Assembly: GCA_039029935.1 (NCBI GenBank)
Contig: JBCCFC010000541.1
Span: 1-8,716, forward strand
Origin: G039029935 sp039029935
Lineage (GTDB): Bacteria; Chloroflexota; Anaerolineae; Caldilineales; Caldilineaceae
Direction of reading: 5' to 3'
DNA length: 8,716 nt
The notes under the pieces: model-generated
What the model saw: the letters and a program-made list of their open reading frames with translations, nothing else
Told to the model about the DNA's origin: nothing
Databases searched by the model: none
Position numbers and translations under genes: made by a program
Shown here: positions 4,159 through 8,716 of the stretch, piece after piece
How positions within the stretch are numbered: the first letter of the stretch is position 1
Layout of the letters: every line of letters begins with the position of its first letter

Positions 4159-6576
4159 TTAACCGCGCGGTCGTTCATGCGCCGGATCAAAGATCGGCTC
4201 CGAAACCACAACGGCTGGACATCGTTGTCCAATGATCGAAATTTCTAATGCTGTGCCTTCATCGGCATACGCAATCGGCACAAAGCCCATCGCAATGTTT
4301 TTGTCGATTGTGTGTCCATACCCACCAGAGGTGACAACACCGATGAGATCATCCCCTGCATAAATGGGATCACCCTGATGGGCCGACGCAATCTCATTCT
4401 CGACAATCATCGCTACAAAGCGTTTGGTCAACCCCTCGGCTTGTTGTTTGACCAGCGCATCACGCCCCAAAAAGTCACCTTTGTTGAGATCGACAAAGCG
4501 TTCTAACCCTGTTTCCAGCGGTGTAAACTCAGTACTGAGGTCGCCCTTCCATGCGCGATAGCATTTCTCCAAGCGCAACGACTCAGTAGCAAAGAGGCCA
4601 AAGTGGATCATGTCAAACTCTGCCCCTGCCTCGACCAGACTATCATAGACGGCTTGGACATGCTCCACAGGCATATGGAGTTCGTAGCCCAATTCGCCTG
4701 TGAAGGAGACACGCATTGCCAGCACCTTGGTAAAGCCAAGGGTGATGGTTTGCGCACTTAGCCAGCGGAAGTGCTTGTTGTCGAGTGGTGTTCGGGTCAG
4801 CTTTGCCAAGATGTCACGTGAGTGTGGACCTGCTAGATGCAACGCGGTGTGACTTCCTGTCAAATTGGTCAACGTGACACCTTCGCTGGGCAGTTTCTGC
4901 TCAATCCAGTCCCAATCGTGATACTCGGCAGCAGCGGCACTGAGCAGCCAGAAGCGGTCCTTGGCAAGCCGTGTAATCGTGGCTTCGGTGACGATATGAC
5001 CATTTTCGGCGCAGAAATAAGCCAAACCAATACGTCCCACTTTGGGCAGACGACCCGCGATGAGGCTATCCAAGAACTTGGCCGCCCCTGAGCCTGCCAA
5101 CTCGAAGCGGGTGAAGCCTGTGATTTCGGTGATGCCCGCAGTCGTGCGCACCGCTCGCGCCTCTTCGCCCACACGATCAAAGTAGGTGGAGTGACGGAAG
5201 CTCGGTACATGCTCGACCGGGTTGTCGGGATCATTGAAATACATGACGCGTTCCCAACCCGCAATGTAGCCAAAGTAACCACCCTTTTGCAGGAAGGTTT
5301 CATAAAGGGGCGTCGTTTTGGCGGGGCGTCCCGCAGGGCGAAATTCATCGGGAAAGTGAAAGACAAACTCCTGCTGATATTCCTCGATGGCCTTGAGCAT
5401 GGTGTAGTCAACGGTCGCATATTCGGTGAAACGGCGTGGGTCCAATACCCATGAATCCCACTCAGATTCGCCATAGACCATGATCTCGGCCAGAACTTTG
5501 CCCAGACCGCCACCTTCACCGATCCCTGCACGTAGCCCTAAACAGGCGTAGGCATTACGTACACCCGGAATCTTACCAATCAGCGGCAGACCGTCGGCAG
5601 AATAGGTGATAGGTCCGTTGACCTGTGCAAGAATGCCCGCATGTTCCAGCGCAGGTAAGCGCTCGGCCACTGCCTCAACGTTGTCCATGAGACGATCCAT
5701 ATCATTACGCAACAACGCTGAGGTAAAATCGGGTGAGATACCGTCCATCCCCCAAGGCCGACAGTTCTGCTCATAAATGCCAAGCAGCAGGCCATCATGC
5801 TCTTGACGACAGTAAAAGTCATCGCCTGGATCACGCAGCAACGGTACACGCTTGCCAAAGTTGACAATTTCGGGGATGGCCTCTGTCACCATATATTGGT
5901 GCTCCATTGACATGACGGGGTGCTCAACCCCCATCATGCGCCCCACCTCGTTGACACGATAGCCCGTGGCATTGACAATATATTCACAGTCGATGTTGCC
6001 CTTGGGCGTCTCCACAATCCACTCACCCGACGGTTTCTGCTGCAATCCTGTGACGGGCGTAAAACGATAGACCTCTGCACCCAATTTACGTGCAGCGTTG
6101 GCAAGCCCCAATGTCAACCCTGTGGGGTCGATGTCCCCATCCACCGGGTCCCAAAGCCCGCCAACCAACCCATCAACATTGAGCATGGGATGAAGCTCCT
6201 CCATCTCTTTGGGTGTAACCACGGCAAAGTCAACGCCCATCCCCTTTGCCATGCCTACAAAATGGTGATAGCCATCCAGATGCGCCTGTGTATGCCCTAG
6301 CCGAATGCCGCCATCATTTTTCTGATAGCTCATCGGAAAGTCAGGGTCATCGTTGAGTTCGGTATAGAGTTCCGTGCTATACTTTTTCAGCCCGACCATC
6401 GTCTGCACGGTGCCAAACTGTGTCACCTGTGCCGCCGAGTGCCATGTTGTCCCAGAGGTTAGCTCATCGCGTTCCAGCAAAATCACATCCTTCCATCCCA
6501 ATTTTGCCAGATGATAAAGTGTGCTACATCCGCCCACGCCCCCGCCGATGACGACAACACGTGCTGTTTTTTTCAT
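4159..6576 (-). CDS. FAD-dependent oxidoreductase with GcvT domain (dimethylglycine/sarcosine dehydrogenase-like)
   Basis: ATG at 6576 behind a strong AGAAGGA; stop TAA at 4159-4161; 805 aa, close to the roughly 800-860 aa of DMGDH/SARDH enzymes. A Rossmann dinucleotide site (VVVIGGGVGGCSTLYHLAKLG, from residue 7) opens a DAO domain to about residue 365. His46 in TSGTTWHSAAQ corresponds to the histidine that carries covalent FAD in mammalian DMGDH. A central FAO_M-type segment (about 370-425) leads to the folate-binding GCV_T domain (about 430-700, including VSFTGELGYELH at 623-634) and a GCV_T C-terminal barrel (about 715-797). The expected reaction is oxidation of an N-methyl group of dimethylglycine, sarcosine or a related amine, with the one-carbon unit captured as methylene-THF. 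No signal peptide is seen, so it should be cytoplasmic. It is the first gene of a pair with the MttB-like methyltransferase. The exact amine cannot be told from sequence. Confidence 0.9.
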   Translation of the reverse strand: MKKTARVVVIGGGVGGCSTLYHLAKLGWKDVILLERDELTSGTTWHSAAQVTQFGTVQTMVGLKKYSTELYTELNDDPDFPMSYQKNDGGIRLGHTQAHLDGYHHFVGMAKGMGVDFAVVTPKEMEELHPMLNVDGLVGGLWDPVDGDIDPTGLTLGLANAARKLGAEVYRFTPVTGLQQKPSGEWIVETPKGNIDCEYIVNATGYRVNEVGRMMGVEHPVMSMEHQYMVTEAIPEIVNFGKRVPLLRDPGDDFYCRQEHDGLLLGIYEQNCRPWGMDGISPDFTSALLRNDMDRLMDNVEAVAERLPALEHAGILAQVNGPITYSADGLPLIGKIPGVRNAYACLGLRAGIGEGGGLGKVLAEIMVYGESEWDSWVLDPRRFTEYATVDYTMLKAIEEYQQEFVFHFPDEFRPAGRPAKTTPLYETFLQKGGYFGYIAGWERVMYFNDPDNPVEHVPSFRHSTYFDRVGEEARAVRTTAGITEITGFTRFELAGSGAAKFLDSLIAGRLPKVGRIGLAYFCAENGHIVTEATITRLAKDRFWLLSAAAAEYHDWDWIEQKLPSEGVTLTNLTGSHTALHLAGPHSRDILAKLTRTPLDNKHFRWLSAQTITLGFTKVLAMRVSFTGELGYELHMPVEHVQAVYDSLVEAGAEFDMIHFGLFATESLRLEKCYRAWKGDLSTEFTPLETGLERFVDLNKGDFLGRDALVKQQAEGLTKRFVAMIVENEIASAHQGDPIYAGDDLIGVVTSGGYGHTIDKNIAMGFVPIAYADEGTALEISIIGQRCPAVVVSEPIFDPAHERPRG

Positions 6577-6584
6577 GTGGTGTT

Positions 6585-6591
6585 TCCTTCT
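6585..6591 (-). promoter_or_regulatory. Ribosome binding site of the flavoprotein gene
   Basis: The minus strand reads AGAAGGA, eight bases before the ATG at 6576. This is strong enough to fix the start. Confidence 0.7.
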
Positions 6592-6603
6592 TATGTGGTT
6601 TAT

Positions 6604-6609
6604 TTTATA
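6604..6609 (-). promoter_or_regulatory. Tentative -10 element for the flavoprotein operon
   Basis: TATAAA on the minus strand lies within the AT-rich stretch between the inverted-repeat element and the ribosome binding site. No convincing -35 is found at 16-18 nt, since that position falls in the repeat. It is listed because it is the only promoter-like sequence in this spacer. Confidence 0.25.
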
Positions 6610-6612
6610 TGG

Positions 6613-6752
6613 GTATTCAGTAGGTCGTTATTCAGTAAGTCAGTATTCAGTAAGCCAGTATTTGGTAGATCAGTATTCGGTGCTTGAATACAGACCTGAT
6701 GACTTACTGAATAACGACCTGCCGACCTACCGAAGACCGACCTACTGAATAC
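6613..6752. repeat. 15-nt tandem repeats folded back on inverted copies (140-bp palindromic element)
   Basis: Five head-to-tail units start at 6613, 6627, 6643, 6658 and 6673 (14, 16, 15, 15 and 15 nt), with a consensus near GTATTCAGTAAGTCA. Inverted copies follow. 6700-6720 is a perfect 21-bp complement of 6622-6642, and 6739-6752 is a perfect 14-bp complement of 6613-6626. A degenerate inverted unit lies between the two, at about 6721-6738. A small hairpin (GTATTC 6673-6678 with GAATAC 6686-6691) sits inside. The outer ends are thus 14-bp terminal inverted repeats, as in a small non-autonomous element, but I see no target duplication. It begins 7 nt beyond the stop of the FG-GAP gene and lies upstream of the flavoprotein gene. 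It may act as a terminator-like stem or be an interspersed repeat. Confidence 0.85.
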
Positions 6753-6759
6753 TCTTCCT

Positions 6760-8716
6760 CTATCTGGTCACAACAGGTAGCAACATCTGTGACTGTGAGC
6801 AGAGCAAACTCATATCAACGAGACGCACATTGTTGGGGCGCGCACCAGCACGCTCCTCAGCGACGATGACGAGTATCGCCTTGTCAAAGAAATTGGCACT
6901 TTCCATCAGGTTTGGATCGATGCGAACGGTCAGGTTGTCATTGACAATACCCAGATCAGAACTGGCACTGGCCCATACTTTTGCTGAAGGCCACTCAATG
7001 CCTGCATTGCCAGAACGTGGGGCTACCTGTGCTGACTGTGCCGTCGCACGCGATGGCAACCCCGTGTTATTGACAATACTTTGGGTTCCTGCGGAGTCAA
7101 TCAAGACAACATCACCTGCCTCGTTGACCTGCCCACTCACCAACGTTCCGTTGAGCGAATTTTGCGCCGCCTGCACAGAAGGCGCATCGAGAATCGCTGC
7201 TGTATACCTCAGTGTACTATTGTTGCTGCCTGTGATCTCAATCTTACGCTGCTGAACAGCCATCTCTGTCCCGTCCCGCCCAATTGTACAAGGGGAGGCG
7301 GACAGATGGAGCCTTGCATGTGAAATAGTCAGCTCGGCAGGTATAACCGTAAAGACCATGTTGACGACATAGATGGCGTTGATGACCTCTAAGTCTGGCG
7401 TGGTTGAACTGATGACTAACTTGCTGTTGTATGTGCCTGGCAGCAGCCCAAATGAGTTAAAGGTGACGAAGATGGATGCCGGTGTACTAAATTGACTGGC
7501 ACTCACATCGATCCAGTTGCTATAGCCATCGACAAACAGTTTAAAGTCAATCCGATCTGTGGTGGTTGCGTTGATGAGATCAAAGCGCAACGTGGCGTCT
7601 TGCTGATCTGCCTCAATGGAACGCTCGATAAGCTCGATGCTGGCTTGAAACTCGGCCCCCCGGACAAAGCCAACCTTATCTAAATCGCCAACATTGACAT
7701 AGCGTTTATTATCGACATTATACTCATCGTAGTCGGCGTTGGCGTTGAGACTGGTGTAGACACGCAGTTTATTGGGGCGAGAAATGACCAATTCGTCAAA
7801 GCCATCGCCATCAATATCACCCGCCGCCCCATTGCGATATTGATCATCATCATCCAAATCTTGCTCAAAGGCAATGGTGCCATCGTTGCCAAAGTTGCGC
7901 ATAATCAAACGTGGGTTATTATCACGGCGGAGCATAATGACTTCTTGGTCCCCACTACCATTGACATCAGCAAGAATGCTTTTGCGTGGATAGGGTGAGA
8001 AGGCGTCGCCATCCGATTCAACCATTGTATCATTTTCGTTGTCATAGCTATAGATGATCATTGTACGACCAATACGCCCCGCACGCATCTTGCGGGTTGC
8101 CACAAGCTCCATTGTTCCCCCTGCAAAGACCTGACCAATGGCGGCGGACCGGAGCGGGTCACTGCTGCTCGACTCTTTAAAAATTTGTCTGAAGCCGTCG
8201 TCCAATTTGTAGAGCGTGAGTTTACCCTTGTCTTCACCAATAATCGCAACTTCATCATGACTGACCAGATCAATATTTCCCGATGCGATCTGGTTGATTT
8301 CAAAATCAAAATCTTTGCGATCAATGTGGGTGATCCAACTACGACCATCTGGTGTCAACGATGTGGGTTTAATGATGCGCGTCCCTGCGACATCTGCTTC
8401 ATCTTCCTTGACTGAATCACGAAGTTCGACCACATACATAATCTCATCACCGGGAATGCCGTCGTCAAAATTTCCGGCATTGACCAAATAGGCAGCACCA
8501 TCATTAATCTGTGCTTCGTACAACTTTGTCCAAGGAATGCCATTAATTTCTGTGTCACTGCCCCCCTGCGATACAACAGGGTCATAGATGGCAATCTTTC
8601 CTGTATCACCATCGCCGACATTGCCCGCAACCACAATCTCTAAGTCACCATCATTGTTAAAATCACCCAGATCAAAGTGATCCCAATCCCCCTCTGGGCT
8701 ACTCCATTGAATGGCA
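6760..8716 (-). CDS. Large secreted FG-GAP beta-propeller / BACON-like protein, C-terminal part
   Basis: The frame is open from the window's right edge to a TAG at 6760-6762, 651 visible residues. A GTG at 8634 is internal, because the coding pattern ...DLGDFNNDGDLEIVVAGN... runs straight through it, so the true start lies beyond the window. Visible residues 1-350 hold about seven FG-GAP/VCBS-type blades, with D-x-[DN]-x-D-G turns in DFNNDGDLEI, DVNGSGDQEV and DIDGDGFDEL; these turns usually bind calcium. Residues about 370-455 look like a BACON/Ig-type domain (YSNWIDVSASQFSTPASIFV, then LLPGTYNSKLVI). A last beta-rich domain carries the only two cysteines (476 and 639), a possible disulfide. 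The protein ends LLPVVTR, like the 'YLPLV-x-R' ends I recall from many secreted Chloroflexota proteins. It is probably extracellular or cell-surface; binding partner unknown. No functional link to the amine genes is evident. Confidence 0.88.
   Translation of the reverse strand, partial: AIQWSSPEGDWDHFDLGDFNNDGDLEIVVAGNVGDGDTGKIAIYDPVVSQGGSDTEINGIPWTKLYEAQINDGAAYLVNAGNFDDGIPGDEIMYVVELRDSVKEDEADVAGTRIIKPTSLTPDGRSWITHIDRKDFDFEINQIASGNIDLVSHDEVAIIGEDKGKLTLYKLDDGFRQIFKESSSSDPLRSAAIGQVFAGGTMELVATRKMRAGRIGRTMIIYSYDNENDTMVESDGDAFSPYPRKSILADVNGSGDQEVIMLRRDNNPRLIMRNFGNDGTIAFEQDLDDDDQYRNGAAGDIDGDGFDELVISRPNKLRVYTSLNANADYDEYNVDNKRYVNVGDLDKVGFVRGAEFQASIELIERSIEADQQDATLRFDLINATTTDRIDFKLFVDGYSNWIDVSASQFSTPASIFVTFNSFGLLPGTYNSKLVISSTTPDLEVINAIYVVNMVFTVIPAELTISHARLHLSASPCTIGRDGTEMAVQQRKIEITGSNNSTLRYTAAILDAPSVQAAQNSLNGTLVSGQVNEAGDVVLIDSAGTQSIVNNTGLPSRATAQSAQVAPRSGNAGIEWPSAKVWASASSDLGIVNDNLTVRIDPNLMESANFFDKAILVIVAEERAGARPNNVRLVDMSLLCSQSQMLLPVVTR

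Noticed and set aside
4869..5531. Long 220-aa minus-strand ORF inside the flavoprotein gene
   Set aside because: It is an alternate frame of the flavoprotein gene with low-complexity Ser/Arg/Pro composition and no recognisable domain.
6613..6687. CRISPR array
   Set aside because: The units are 14-16 nt, imperfect and directly abutting with no spacers, and they continue as inverted copies.
6521..6748. Plus-strand ORF with repeated Y-S-V-x-Q-Y peptides
   Set aside because: The peptide periodicity is just the 15-nt DNA repeat read in frame. The ORF overlaps the well-supported flavoprotein start on the other strand and has no separate support.
6606..6758. Target-site duplication flanking the palindromic element
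   Set aside because: The bases outside the two ends (ATATGG on the left, TCTTCC on the right) do not repeat, so recent transposition is not shown.
8632..8634. GTG at 8634 as the true start of the FG-GAP protein
   Set aside because: An FG-GAP turn (DFNNDGDLEI) lies immediately upstream in the same open frame, which continues to the window edge, and no signal peptide follows the GTG.

Overview
The window looks like chromosomal DNA of an uncultured or environmental bacterium, most plausibly a Chloroflexota member (Anaerolineae, Ardenticatenia or Caldilinea type). This is inference from gene content. The signs are a secreted FG-GAP/BACON-like protein whose last residues are LLPVVTR, a trimethylamine-methyltransferase-family protein paired with a dimethylglycine-dehydrogenase-like flavoprotein, a small effector-associated-type adaptor domain, and a small protein of the 'G-x-G-[DN]-Y-T-x-E-R' kind. 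No rRNA, tRNA or phylogenetic marker is present, so the assignment is tentative.

Layout. (1) Positions 1-945, plus strand: three tightly packed small genes. The first is the C-terminal part of an unrecognised protein. Its frame has a TGA at 399-401, but read past that TGA it reaches a stop that overlaps the next start as ATGA. It is followed by a 71-aa and a 76-aa protein, neither of known function. (2) 946-1091: a short AT-rich convergent gap with no clear terminator. (3) 1092-2451, minus strand, transcribed leftwards: a three-gene cassette with its own good extended -10 promoter at 2505-2534. In transcription order it encodes a stand-alone papain-fold (toxin-2-like) cysteine enzyme, a protein aligning to the N-terminal GHKL domain of GyrB but lacking the ATP-site residues, and a 61-aa effector-associated-domain-like adaptor. 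This is the best candidate for an undescribed conflict/defence or toxin-immunity module. (4) 2528-6576, minus strand: a catabolic pair, with a DMGDH/SARDH-type FAD and folate enzyme first (6576-4159) and an MttB-superfamily methyltransferase second (4075-2528). They are separated by 83 nt that contain a strong hairpin. (5) 6577-6759: a 183-nt spacer holding a 140-bp element of 15-nt tandem repeats that fold back on inverted copies. (6) 6760-8716, minus strand: the C-terminal 651 residues of a large extracellular beta-propeller protein whose 5' end lies outside the window.

How the genes work together. The MttB-like protein and the flavoprotein fit stepwise demethylation of a methylated amine such as glycine betaine or dimethylglycine. 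The methyltransferase would pass a methyl group to a corrinoid protein that is not encoded here. The flavoprotein would oxidise an N-methyl group and load the one-carbon unit on tetrahydrofolate. The left 2.5 kb looks clearly more AT-rich than the catabolic genes and carries conflict-type small genes, which suggests an accessory segment next to a metabolic operon. All family assignments come from reading motifs by eye, with no database search.
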